Assembly (NCBI RefSeq): GCF_000003815.2
Contig: NC_049979.1
Coordinates: 33,567,506 to 33,631,505, forward strand
Direction of reading: 5' to 3'
Source of the DNA: Branchiostoma floridae
Lineage: Eukaryota > Chordata > Leptocardii > Amphioxiformes > Branchiostomatidae
DNA length: 64,000 nucleotides
The notes under the pieces were generated by a model that saw only the letters and a program-made list of their open reading frames with translations, did not search any database and had not been told where the DNA came from. A program made the translations under genes and the position numbers. Of the stretch, positions 10,966 through 22,761 are shown one piece after another (within the stretch, counting starts at the first letter, position 1; each line of letters starts with the position of its first letter).

Positions 10966-13900
10966 TATGTAAAGTTTGAGGTCGGATTTTTGGTAACTTC
11001 TTCCCTGCAAACTTTACCAACAAGTGTGAACGGGTCTATACTAGATTAATCTTGTGCCTAAATCTACATGCATTGATAAGGCAATGATAACAAAGCATGT
11101 GCAGGGAAAATGGACAATACTTTTTTTTGTTCGTCCAAGGAGGTGATAGGAGGTTTCTCTATAAAAAGTATAAACTGTGATTATCTAATTATTTATGGGG
11201 CATATATGGTGCATAGTGTAATTCAATATACACATTGTCTATGGCTAATAATTTCAATTTCCCGTCTTACTTCATTCCACAGGGTTCTAGCTTTACTAGA
11301 ATCTTTTACCAGACTTTCTATTTTTTCGCATATTCAGGAGCATAAAAATACAAAAAATACAAGAAGTCAACATTAGTATAGACATGGATTTTAAAAGTTT
11401 TTATTTTGTTCACGGCTTGTGTGAAAAGAAACTACACGTATTTCTGTATTCATCTGAACAAGGAGGTCTTGAATTACAAGACGAAACTAGTTTTATTGGG
11501 GACACAATGGAAACTCTTATTGGTCTTTTTTTAGGACAAGACGCCACGATGTGTTGTTTCGCAATACACATGTACCCATTCTGTAGCTACAAAAGTCCTA
11601 TAGACTCCTAACCGTGGGGAACCAATAAGTTAGACATAAGGCCGTCTGAAACATTCTTTGGTATTTTTCTCACTTGTGTGGCTTCAGAGACCGCACCGCT
11701 CACAAAACACGTCAAATTAGCCTTCTGTTTCATATCGGCTCACGCAGTGTCACACCGGTACGGTTTCGGGTTGCAAAGACACCATTGTTGTCTTGCTTAG
11801 GAATGCAAATATATTTGCATCTCATTATCACCTTCGTGGCTGTTAACGCGAGGTTGGGTTGTACATTTCCATTTCTTTGGCCCTGAAATTGCATGAGCCA
11901 ATTATAAATTTGCATCTAAAACAACCTGTCAAATCCGGCTTCGCCAGACAATTAGATGTCGGACCGAAATTCTTGTTTTGTTATTTCGCTTCTTCAAACT
12001 TGTTTCTTTCTGTGGGAAAAATTTACAAGATCGAGGAAAATGTCTTTTGTCACTTTTGCAAAAGTTTTTAGTTAATGCTATTCTCAAAGGCGGTTAACAA
12101 CCACTTCATCTTGCGTTCTTTTTGTTCGTTTTTCGTTAATTTCTAATTAATGATCTTTATTTAGTTTTTATTTCATTTTATTTTTTGAGATGTTGTCGAG
12201 AAGTTTTGGATAGTTATTTCGTAACAATAGTCACATGCCTTTTCCGAAGGATAGGGAAGGCTTTGTTGCTACATCGTTTTGGTTTCCGTTTTATTGTATA
12301 TTTTAAGTTATAAACAGGTACTGGTGGCTTGTCTTATTATCTAGCAATTCTTATGAATTCCTTGTTTAAGTTTACAGGACAAAGTGCGGTTTTGTGAAGA
12401 GTCTGTTTTTCTCAATTTTACCCTACGCATATCACGCACCACTTGTATAGATCCTATCAAACTCGGACACTTGCAGAATCCCCGCAGTGTATTGCTGTCA
12501 TTTACAACTTCTTGAAATCATACGTCATCAATGATGTTAAAGCTCTACTTTGGGGGGACATTCACACTTTGTGAGTATATTCAAGTGCGTATGACTTGCA
12601 TATTGACTTTTTCCCGACTTTATAGGTAAAATTGGCGGGAAAGAAGTTGTTCTTAACATTGACAAAATCAAACCTACCGAAAAAAACTATTTTTTTTTCG
12701 AAAAAAAAACCTTTTTTTGACCGCAAACTATACCTAAGACAATAAAGATACACAATAATAAATACACAACTCATACACACCAACTCTGAACGGGGCTAAA
12801 GGTATATTTGTACCATTTTTTTCAACTTCTTGAGCAATGTCAAGTATCTAACATGACCGACTGTGGTCAGAACATTCTTTGTACTTCAGAAAAGACCTAC
12901 TAGACAAAAGAATGAGACTTTTGCTAGTACATTGTACATGTATCTTTATTCACTTTATAGTTGATGATCAATTCCATACCACAAATAAAACTTAGATGAT
13001 TTGATAGAATTCCAAGTGTTACTGCCAAGTTACCTACCTCTCTGTGGACTGAAAAATATATGAAGTAGAAATTCGCCAAAGTAGGGGATAATTTGTCAGA
13101 GGATTTTTTATACGCTTTCATAAACTTTTTATAGTCCAAAGAGGTCTGGTAGACTAATGTATGAATAGTATATATAGTATACTGCCAAAGTCAATTCAAA
13201 AGTCAACGAAGTATCTATGAAAAACAGAAAAAGTTTCTTTCTGCTGCTTTCTGTTCCTACTCGCCCCTAAGGTTCTTCCAGGAAGAATATATATTTTATG
13301 TTGAGTTATTTGTTAAACCTATTTGAATACTTAACTTTTATACTAGTACTAAATGCAACTTTTTTCTTGGCAAAACGTCTTATTTGCACGCTCGCATCAG
13401 TTTGGGGTTCCCAAAGAATACGTTCTTCATTTTTGTTCTCTCACAGCTTCTTCAATTCTTTAACTTTGGAATTGATTTTGGCATTATTATGCATTATTCT
13501 CAGTTTTGCGATATTAAAAAAAATGTACGGCATATATTTGGTCATTTTGCAGCTACTTTGGACGATGTACAGCATTTTAGAAAGAAGGCTTCCTTTTTTG
13601 GAAACAGCCAAAAATTGATGCACACAAGGCTGTCATCATATATTCAAATCAACGTGACCTAAGAAACATCTACCAACATGAACTGGATATTTAAACACGC
13701 CTAGGCTAGTTTTAAATACAGCAAGGAGGTTAACCTCCTTGAATACAGTAATAGTCCACTCATAATTGGAAGCCATTCTAGTGGCGCTATAGGGCATTCA
13801 CATCCTTGTGACACTGGGCTATTCACTGATTCTCTAATTACTAACTAGTATAATAATTGCTAGACTTAGTATACTGATGTAAATAGTTTGTAGTTGTTAG

Positions 13901-14312
13901 TTATACGTAATTTGCCATACATTGTACCTGTTGCAATCGTTGTGCAATAAACTTGACTTGACTTGACTAACACATTTTCCTTTTCACCTTTTGTTACCAT
14001 CACACAGTCTGGCCTGTTTTAAAGATAAGCTACTTTCCTCCGGTTTTATACAGTTACAAATTCCACTTTCATTCTTATTTCTTGTAACCAAATAAGAGTA
14101 AAGTTCTTATCCGCATTTGTATATTCACAAAGAGAAATTCTATCAGGACTTCAAACTTTTAGTTATCAAATCAAATTAAATCAAATATACTAGTACCAAG
14201 CACTGAAGCAGGTCGATTTGAGCTTTCCTAACAAATAAAGGTTCAAACAAACAAACAAATAAACATCCTTGTTTTATTTTTGATTGTAACACTGACAAAG
14301 TCGTCCCAACCT
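10966..14312. other. Intergenic region between the SoxB genes, middle part
   Basis: AT-rich with no recognised gene. A 20-bp perfect palindrome (CAAGGAGGTTAACCTCCTTG) lies at about 13723-13742. A tail of the form 'gcaataaacttgacttgacttgac' at 13944-13968 marks the 3' end of an old retroelement. Another tail, 'aataaaggttcaaacaaac', is at about 14235-14262. Confidence 0.4.
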
Positions 14313-14450
14313 AATCTCCAACCAGATCCACGTTGCGTAATGTATAGTATCAACCGTTATCTCCGGTGCCAGGTTTGACTCCCTTAGTCGGCTACACTCC
14401 TTGGCCAGCTTTGATACTATCTTATGGCACCGTAGGATCTGCTTGGAGAT
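14313..14450. mobile_element. MITE, 'ATCTCCAAGCAGATCC' family, copy 1
   Basis: AATCTCCAACCAGATCC at the left faces GGATCTGCTTGGAGAT at the right. The same ends occur at 14802-14911, and a solo end is at about 59527-59543. The interior is noncoding. Confidence 0.7.
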
Positions 14451-14801
14451 AATAATCCCAACCTATAGGTACCACCCACCTAGCCGATTGACACAATAGT
14501 GTCATGTTAAACTGTTCGCATACTATACTAGACTGATCTACAGCTTATGTCAATGTCTCAGACCAAGGACACAATGTTCGCCATTTTCTTTGCAACGTAT
14601 AACTAAATAATAGTTTGGTTGAACTAAAAAATGAACTTATAGTTTACGCATATATATACTATGAATACATGTATACTCTAAAGCAGATGTTCGGCTCCCG
14701 ACTGTTTGCGTTTTTAGACCTGTCGTTGCAAAGTAGAAATCCCGAGAAAAATGCCTAAAACACGTCAAAAATAGGCGGAGCCGAATATCTGCTTGGAGAG
14801 T

Positions 14802-14911
14802 TATCTCCAAGCAGATTCCTCCGGTGGCGTTAAAACAGTAACATAAGCTGGGGAAGGAATTAGCCGGCAAAGGAGGATAATTTGCCACCGCGGTGGAATC
14901 TGCTTGGAGAT
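14802..14911. mobile_element. MITE, 'ATCTCCAAGCAGATTCC' family, copy 2
   Basis: TATCTCCAAGCAGATTCC at the left faces GGAATCTGCTTGGAGAT at the right. An extra inverted end (ATCTGCTTGGAGA) lies directly to its left at 14787-14799, so part of another copy abuts it. The interior contains TGCCACCGCGGTGG. Confidence 0.7.
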
Positions 14912-16099
14912 TACTTGGAGAGTACTGTACTTTTAGATTTCGTGTCAATTTAACCTTACGTAATACAAAATACAGGGATAAATAATGTGCATCGTGGCAG
15001 TATATGTCTTCGAGTAAACAATCCTTACAGTGTGCAGATAGGTAACGACAATAGGATTAGGAAATGGATTTTAGAAACTGTAATGTGTTTGCCTGGCTAT
15101 TACTACTGTGTTGATGAAAGAAAAATCACATGCGGGGAAAGGAAGGACATTGGCACCAAGCATAACTAGAAACTAAAATTGGAGTTTTAAATAAAACCAT
15201 AGAATGTATACGGTCATTGTCAATTTTGACCGACGGACAACATATATCATACGGTAAGCCCTCTGGTTTCAACCAGTAGTGGTAGCACAGAGTTCACTAT
15301 ATACCCCCCCCCACACACACACACAAAAAAAAATTACGGCGAAGCCCTACAAATTTTGCTCTCAGCACACAGCAACAATTATTTAATAACAGCGTTTCGA
15401 AGGAAAAAAATCTAAGAAAAATCCACATCATGCTCCGGACCACCCTGTAGCGCCGAGATTTGCCCCTCCCTTCAAACAATAGCCACTGTCAACCTGAAAT
15501 GTTACTTTGAAAGTAGATATATCGTTGCAGCATCTTATCATTACAAAACTATACCTAAAAGCATGTCCGTAGAAGTGTAAGTGTATGAATGGACAGGTGC
15601 TATGCTGTTCTTTGCCCTTCGCTAAGCAGTCAACATGGTCCTTTGTCTCGTCTCATGATACTTTTTGTGCGTCCACAATAAGTGGTAATTGCCATATTGT
15701 CGCCTTTTAATGCATGTCAACATCAGCATTAATCACCATATTGTGAAATTACTATCATAGAAATTAAAAACGTGTTATATAGTCTTCTGTTAAAATTGTA
15801 CAAACGGTTTAACGTTAAATGTTCGTTTTTACTTTGTGGGTTGGATATGACTTTTCAGGCACTTGTATTGTAAGACACCTTATGCTCGCTACTTGTAGAG
15901 TAATGGTAAGAGGCGTTTGATTGGCCACTTGGCAAATCCCTGGTAGTGTGATCTATTGTCATGCAAGAGTATTTGACTTCTATTGTTATGAAGATAAGAA
16001 TCCCGTCGACCGTCCCGTGGGCTTCAGTGTATTGTACAACTGGCTCGAGTACGTCCACGCCAAGCCGACTGTGTCCTCCAGACTTTCGCGTGAACAAAA
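14912..16099. other. Upstream region of the plus-strand SoxB gene
   Basis: No coding sequence is recognised. A CCAAT-type motif (GATTGGCC) lies at about 15919-15926, roughly 175 bases upstream of the SoxB start. No clear TATA box is seen. Confidence 0.4.
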
Positions 16100-16837
16100 A
16101 TGTCTACCAACATGATGATGCACCAAGAGAGGAAGGAAGACGAAGCAGCGAAGAAGGATCACGTCAAGCGGCCCATGAACGCCTTCATGGTGTGGTCCCG
16201 CATCCAGCGGCGGAAGATCGCCGAGGACAACCCGAAGATGCACAACTCGGAGATCAGCAGGCGGCTGGGAGAGATGTGGAAGGAACTGTCGGTGGAAGAG
16301 AAGAAGCCGTTCGTCGAGGAGTCGAAGAGACTCCGAGCCGAACACATGGAGAAGTACCCCGACTACAAGTACCGCCCGCGCCGCAAGCTGAAAACCATGA
16401 TGAAGAACTCCAGCTTCCCGACCATGCCGGGCGGCATGCCGCCCAACTACTTCCCGGCGTCCAACTGCAGCCCCCCGCCCGCCTTGCAAATGAGCATGCC
16501 GGAGCAGTATGGACACATGAACGGCTACATGAGCGGCTACCACTCCTCCATGATGCGGGACCCGGCCAACCCGTACAGCCACCAGGTCATCCCGTCTTCT
16601 GCAGCGGCGACTACAGCAGGCAGCATGCCGACCAGGTATGACATGGCGGCCCTCACCTATAGCACCTACGCTTCCATGCCGCCTACCACGTCCTACACCA
16701 CTAGTAGCTGTGCGCTCCAGCCGTACCCCGTCTCATCCTACCCAAGCACCGACTTCTGCGCCCCGGTCAAGCCCGAACGGACCCTCCCCGCCAGCTACGA
16801 CGATCACATCCGACCGTACTACAGCGAACATTGCTGA
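16100..16837 (+). CDS. SoxB-class HMG-box transcription factor (second, divergent paralog)
   Basis: A complete single-exon gene of 245 residues encoding a nuclear DNA-binding transcription factor. The HMG box spans about residues 20-98, opening [20 protein letters not shown] and ending YKYRPRRK, followed by a short Met/Pro/Tyr/Ser-rich tail. The box shares [20 protein letters not shown] and [13 protein letters not shown] with the gene at 6535-7467, so the two are close paralogs from a local duplication. The C-terminus ([13 protein letters not shown]) lacks the [10 protein letters not shown] motif of the other copy, so its exact SoxB1/SoxB2 class is less secure. The start is the first ATG of the frame at 16100 (AAAAATGTC). 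Longer open frames overlapping in other frames are shadows of this GC-rich gene. Confidence 0.92.
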   Translation: MSTNMMMHQERKEDEAAKKDHVKRPMNAFMVWSRIQRRKIAEDNPKMHNSEISRRLGEMWKELSVEEKKPFVEESKRLRAEHMEKYPDYKYRPRRKLKTMMKNSSFPTMPGGMPPNYFPASNCSPPPALQMSMPEQYGHMNGYMSGYHSSMMRDPANPYSHQVIPSSAAATTAGSMPTRYDMAALTYSTYASMPPTTSYTTSSCALQPYPVSSYPSTDFCAPVKPERTLPASYDDHIRPYYSEHC

Positions 16838-17277
16838 AATTTTGCATAAGGACAGTGCGTTATGTATTAACTTTTTGGCTCCAATTCGAACTTGTTTCAA
16901 CACAAAGTGTGTTTGGGTTAAGGTGACTAGGCTATATCGGTATCCGATGTTCAGTGTAGTGTATTTAGAATTTCTTGAAAGTAGAAATCAGTATGTCATC
17001 ATGTAGGCTTCCTTCGGTCAATGTTGACTATGGTCTATATATTTAGACAATGTGCATTTTTGTGCCACAGGTGGTTAAGAAAAGAAAACAAACTTTTTTT
17101 ATGCCACGAGTTCATATACTTTTGCTGCTCGATGCAGTTTCTGGCCTTTTTTGAACCAGCAAAACTCACATATTTGTTGTGTGGCTTCAAAAAGTTTTGG
17201 ATGATTCTTTTGTACAGAATTTAGCGGGTAATTATGGACACTGTTACTAGGTGGACGAGTCCAAATTATGCAACCAT
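16838..17277 (+). other. Probable 3' UTR of the plus-strand SoxB gene
   Basis: AT-rich noncoding sequence directly after the stop codon. No AATAAA is found close by; the nearest good one is about 1 kb further on, near 17842, beyond the suspect poly-G block. The transcript end is therefore not settled. Confidence 0.35.
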
Positions 17278-17670
17278 GGGGGGGGGGGGGGGGGGGGGGG
17301 GTAAAGGTACCTGGGCAAACCCCCTTTGTCCAAACTTGGAAAAGTTCTGGACCCAACCCGGGGAGGAATTAGGGGCCAATTTGGAAAGGTGCATTTACCC
17401 ATTGGTAAAGGGGAGAAAACTTCCTAAAGATGACGAAAAAAACTGACTTCCTTGTCCTAAAAGGAAATTGTTTGTAAAGGGGAAACAGGTTTTCCCTTGT
17501 AAAAATGAAAATAGCGCATGCCCCGTTACGGGGGGCAAAATTTTCCCAGGATGCAAATCCAAAAAATGCCTCCCAACGAAAATTGTTATTACTTCCAAGT
17601 TTAAAAACAGCTTGCCAATTGAGTTTTGGTGGAAATGGGGCCAAACTTTGGGAAACAATATATCTGGGCT
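17278..17670. other. Poly-G run followed by suspect low-quality sequence
   Basis: A run of more than 20 G is followed by ~370 bases in which many short homopolymers look stretched (GGGG, AAAA, TTTT, CCCC in rapid succession, e.g. 'ggggaggaattaggggcc', 'aaggggaaacagg'). This texture is unlike the flanking genome and resembles the tail of a single Sanger read past a homopolymer. Open frames here should not be trusted. Confidence 0.5.
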
Positions 17671-18317
17671 GAACTTTTTTTCTACTATGATCAATGTAAA
17701 TAGTAATGTTCGGGTTTATAATGAAGTGTTCAGAAGGCAGCTATCACTCTATGTGTAATATTGCAACTGTTCTATGGCAGAAGAAGTAGTGATTTGACAG
17801 AATTTGATGACGAGCTACTTACCTTTGTAATGTAGCAAAGAAAATAAATACTAGATATGAAGCTATAAAACGATTTCACAGTCATTTTTTCTTGCCTTTG
17901 TACTTTATTCTTTACTATGTGTTTTAAATCAAAGAGTGGCAACGTAGTACTTCAGTCAATTTAGTAACTTATTTTGATATATATATAGTGTCACATTGAA
18001 CAGCAACAACATTGTGATATGGAATAGTAATATATATATGTATAACATAGTGTGCGAACATCCTATCGGCCTATTAAAGTCATGGAGCGATGTGAAACGC
18101 CCCTGCAGTTTAGAAAAAAGTCGCAAGAGAGCCCAGACTCATGCCACGTCTTTCCGACCACATGGACTATCCATCAACAAAAATGTCACTATAGCTTTTC
18201 CAAAAACACGTGATATCAAATTTGTATAACAGGAATCTGCACTCATCAATACATCATCCACATTCCGAATACGTATTAAGGTAATATATCAAGGCATTCT
18301 CGACTTATCGCGATCAC

Positions 18318-18712
18318 AGGCAGTCAGAGTGACTCAGACAGACAGAGAGACAGACAGATGGACAGAGAGACAGACAGAGGCAGAGAGACACACAGACAGA
18401 CACGCAGAAAGATAGATGCATAGACAGAAACACAGAAAGATAGACACACAGACAGACAGGAAGACATGCAGACAGACCCACAGACAAAAAGGCAGACAGA
18501 CAGAAATATAGAAAGACAGACAGACACATAGACAGACACACAGACAGAAAGGCAGACAGACACACATACAGAAAGACAGACACACAGACAGAAAGACAGA
18601 CACACAGACAGAAATACAGAAAGACAGACACACACACAGACAGAAACACAGAAAGAAAGACACCCAGACAGAAACACAGAAAGACAGACACACAGTCAGA
18701 GACACTGACAAA
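18318..18712 (+). repeat. Imperfect (GACA)n / (CACAGA)n microsatellite
   Basis: About 400 bases of GACA, CAGA and CACA units. It opens several long frames on the minus strand that read as Ser/Val/Cys/Leu repeats; these are products of the repeat. Confidence 0.9.
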
Positions 18713-18937
18713 CGATATTTTCGGCCTCAAACATAATTTCCTCCTCTTTGACTTGACTTCGCTTTAAATACGGCCGCTTCTGCCATCTGCAAGTTACTTG
18801 ACCTTGGTGTCCGCCCGTCCATCGTTTCCTGGGTGAGCAGTTTCCTGTCAGGGCGGCGTCAGCGTGTGAGATAACAGGGCACAGTCTCGGACTGGCAAAC
18901 TCTAACGTACCGTGGCCGATATCAACAATGTGCAACA

Positions 18938-19165
18938 CACTTACTTTTCTGCTCAAGACACTTACTTTTCTGCTCAAGACACTTACTTTTCTGCTCAAGA
19001 CACTTACTTTTCTGCTCAACACACTTACTTTTCTGCTCAACACACTTACTTTTTTCTGCTGGAGACACTTACTTTTCTGCGCGAGCCACTTACTCTTCTG
19101 CGCTGCACTTACTTACTTTTCTGCGCGAGCCACTTACTCTTCTGCGCTGCACTTACTTACTTTTC
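18938..19165 (+). repeat. 21-bp minisatellite in the left fold-back arm
   Basis: Repeats of CACTTACTTTTCTGCTCAAGA, about six good copies followed by degenerate ones. Because 21 is a multiple of three, the array stays open and reads as a TYFSAQD repeat. The mirror copy lies at about 20907-21146. Confidence 0.9.
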
Positions 19166-20906
19166 CTGTGGTGCGCACCCCTCCCTTTATCAATGGATGG
19201 TCCCTGAATCAGGCCAAAGGTCAAAAAGACCGCATAAAATGTAGAATTGACCGCATGTCAATCCTAAATTATCCTCCTTCGGATGACCCTATGAAATGAC
19301 CTCTACCTTGGCGCATTTTTTGGATTCAACTTAATTTTTTGTGTCGTTAGTATAGCATTTTGGCAATGCAGATCGATAACGACAAGTCTCGATTTGATCA
19401 TCACAACATCGCGTTTTGTTGCCATCACAACGTATTGTCAGAAAACAAATTCTGCAGCACGTGTTTCTGTCGCGCAGCTTTAAACTTTTATTTACCAGGG
19501 TTTACCTAAACCAGGCAGAGGCTCTTAACTCCTCTGTAGATAGGAGTAAGAAGGCAGGTAGGCCTTGGTAGCTCCTCTGTCCAGAATTCGGCGTCTGTTT
19601 AGTAATAAATAGCCAAGTTGCCGCACGTAACATGTTAATGTTTTGGTGGGAGCACTGAATTTTACTACCCGGATCGGACTAACTTTGGACGAAGTGGACA
19701 GATCAAGACAATGTTAGTAAATATTAGCAAATCAGATGTGTGGAAGTGGGACAAGTTGTGTGTTGTCAAGAAAAATGACAGATCCTACCCGTGCCACCCC
19801 CCTCCTGGGCTAATTATGCATGTTTGGGGTGAAACTCAGTGTGTTTACTTTGCAACAGAAACTTTTATTTTAATACTTTGAGACTTTGAGACAAACAACA
19901 CAACAACACAGTGGAAAGTCACCCTTAACCATGATGTGTGACGTTGGCCCAAATGTAGCATTATGACTTCATTCTGAATAATCAATCTGTAGCTTAAGGA
20001 TTAAATATGGTGTAAATAGTAGGGTTTACATTCTGTCAAACTTGTTGCTTCCAGCTGTTTCTAACCAAAAGGTACAGATTGTTTAATCATAATGAAGTCA
20101 TAATGCTACATTTGGGCCAACTTCACACATCATGGTTAAGGGTGACTTTCCACTGTGTTGTTGTGTTGTTTGTCTCAAAGTCTCAAAGTATTAAAATAAA
20201 AGTTTCTGTTGCAAAGTAAACACACTGAGTTTCACCCCAAACATGCCTAATTAGCCCAGGAGGGGGGTGGCACGGGTAGGATCTGTCATTTTTCTTGACA
20301 ACACACAACTTATCCCACTTCCACACATCTGATTTGCTAATATTTACTAACATTGTCTTGATCTGTCCACTTCGTCCAAAGTTAGTCCGGATCCGGGTAG
20401 TAAAATTCAGTGCTCCCACCAAAACATTACGTGCGGCAACTTGGCTATTTATTACTAAACAGGCGCCGAATTCTGGACAGAGGAGCTACCAAGGCCTACC
20501 TGCCTTCTTACTCCTATCTACAGAGGAGTTAAGAGCCCCTGCCTGGTTTAGGTAAACCCTGGTAAATAAAAGTTTAAAGCTGCGCGACAGAGACACGTGC
20601 TGCAGAATTTGTTTTCTGACAATACGTTGTGATGGCAACAAAACGCGTTGTTGTGATGATCAAATCGAGACTTGTCGTTATCGATCTGCATTGTCAAAAT
20701 GCTATACTAAAGACACAAAAAATCAAGTTAAATAAAGAAAACGCGCCAAGGTAGAGGTCATTTCATAGGTCATCCGAAGGAGGATAATTTAGGATTGACA
20801 TGCGGTCTATCCTCCTACATTTTTTGCGGTCTTTTTGACCTTTGGCCTGATTCAGGGACCATCCATTGATAAAGGGAGGGGTGCGCACCACAGGTAAAGT
20901 ACTGTA

Positions 20907-21146
20907 AGTGCAGCGCAGAAGAGTAAGTGGCTCGCGCAGAAAAGTAAGTAAGTGCAGCGCAGAAGAGTAAGTGCAGCGCAGAAGAGTAAGTGTCTCCAGC
21001 AGAAAAAAGTAAGTGTGTTGAGCAGAAAAGTAAGTGTGTTGAGCAGAAAAGTAAGTGTCTTGAGCAGAAAAGTAAGTGTCTTGAGCAGAAAAGTAAGTGT
21101 CTTGAGCAGAAAAGTAAGTGTCTTGAGCAGAAAAGTAAGTGTGTTG
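20907..21146 (-). repeat. 21-bp minisatellite in the right fold-back arm
   Basis: Inverted counterpart of the array at 18938-19165, with slightly different copy numbers of the 21-bp and degenerate units. The two arms have therefore diverged by unit gain or loss since they formed. Confidence 0.9.
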
Positions 21147-21692
21147 CACATTGTTGATATCGGCCACGGTACTAACGTGTGGTGTGCCTCAGGGAACAAA
21201 GTTGGGTCCACTGGTTTTTCTAGCCCTGGTTAATGACGCTCTCCCAAGTCACGAAACGTCTTCAGATGGCTTTAAATATGTGGATGATATGTCTGTGTCC
21301 GAATCACGACATGTGTCTGCAACACCGAGGATTCAGGACGACATCAGTGGCTTGTCTCGTTGGACTGAGACCAACTTCATGTCCTTAAACCCATCTAAGT
21401 GCATGGTGATGGTGTTTTGCTTCATGTGAAATCCTCCACCACCGCCGGTGATCACTGTTGGTCCAACCCAACTAGAGGTTGTCCAGGCAGCACGCATCCT
21501 GGGACTTATCCTCCAGAACAACCTCAAATGGACTCAACATGTAACCACAATTGTCAGCAAAGGCAGCAAACGTCTATACATGATAAGGAACCTGAAGAAG
21601 CACGGACTGGACATGTGTGATCTTATACCAATTTATATTGGTTTCGTACGGCCACTTCTGGAGTGCGTTATAATGCGTCGTCTGGCACCCGG

Positions 21693-22761
21693 TGTGACAG
21701 CGATCTCGCCCCCCCGTGATCTCGCCCCCCCCCCCCCCCGGGGGCGAAATCACTAGCGATCTCGCCCTCCCCGGCTAGTGATCTCGCCCCCCTACCTCGC
21801 CCCCTTTAGCGATTTCGCCCCCCCCCAAAAAAAACGGGTTTACATGACATTTTAGAAGTTGATTGGTATAAATCACAAAATGCAGTTTCAGAATGATATA
21901 AGTACACGAGTTTGATACATAACTCCATTCATAGTATCATTATTAACGTAATTACATGGTAATAAGATAGTTGAACTTGTTTCAGACAAGGAGGGTTGGG
22001 TCCCTTGTATTCCCATATTGCATATACCTGAGTCTTGACATAAGATGTATTTCATTGTATTCACCTGTCCTCAAACAACCTATATATCTCCAATATGAAG
22101 TCTCTACCATGAAGTGACCACAAAAGAACTTTGTAATGTCTTTATTAATTATGCAAATATGAGGTATTAATTAGAATAACGCACATTTTGGTATATGCAC
22201 CTGGCCAAGGGATATCTTCACCTCCAACATGACTGTTTTTTCTAGTATTTAGGAACTGATGCATTTACCCGTGTTTCTTAAGACTGGTACTTTACCAGTG
22301 TTTGTGTAGCATTTAGCAATAGCTATATCAACTTGCGCGTAGATAGTGTTTATAATGAGAAACTATTATTCATGTGTGTTTTTGTTAGTGCTTTGGAAAT
22401 GTTTCCAGCACAAGAAAGAAAACACTGTGACAAATTGAAAACATATAGCTGACGTATTCCGTACCATAGACGGTGTTGATTTATACGTTCGCAGTAGCAC
22501 TGTTTTTATGCCACCTGAGCTGCAAAAATTGTCTTTTTCATTTTAATGTCATGTTTGCACCGAACAATATAGTATCGACTTTCGAGGTATGACAGGCATC
22601 TTACGGTACGGTAATAAGGTGCCATAAGGTACCAGGTAACACACCATACACGTTACTCCCCAGGTGCAGTATAGCACCAGGTAGCGCACCTGTAATATGT
22701 AGTAACCAGCTGCTCTTGGGGGGGGGGGGCGAGATCGCCGGGGGGCGAGATCGCTGTCACA
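21693..22761. mobile_element. DNA transposon with TGTGACAGCGATCTCGCC ends (1.07 kb)
   Basis: The ends are TGTGACAGCGATCTCGCC and its reverse complement, flanked by CCGG on both sides (21689-21692 and 22762-22765), a likely 4-bp target duplication. Subterminal GCGATCTCGCCCCC units are repeated several times at the left (to about 21830) and twice at the right (22727-22755). The interior is AT-rich and encodes nothing. It interrupts the LINE frame at a WHPG position, and excision restores homology. Confidence 0.85.

Larger units (their letters stand above)
18908..21171. mobile_element. Fold-back transposon, TACCGTGGCCGA family (2.26 kb)
   Basis: Two near-identical arms of roughly 1,070 bases face each other around a loop at about 19985-20085. 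The ends are TACCGTGGCCGATATC and its reverse complement, flanked on both sides by CTAACG (18902-18907 and 21172-21177), a 6-bp target-site duplication. Each arm carries a 21-bp minisatellite just inside its end. The element encodes nothing recognisable and sits inside a LINE reverse-transcriptase frame. Its first 12 bases equal those of the 10-kb element at 25359-35371. Confidence 0.92.

Noticed and set aside
15961-16641. 226-residue plus-strand frame and 198-residue minus-strand frame overlapping the second SoxB gene
   Set aside because: GC-rich shadows of the HMG-box gene; neither has a recognisable domain, while the SoxB frame is unambiguous.
18314-18730. Three long minus-strand frames rich in SVCLS
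   Set aside because: Produced by a (GACA)n/(CACA)n microsatellite.
18912-21233. TYFSAQD-repeat proteins on both strands
   Set aside because: A 21-bp minisatellite in fold-back arms stays open because 21 is a multiple of three; several frames are open at once.
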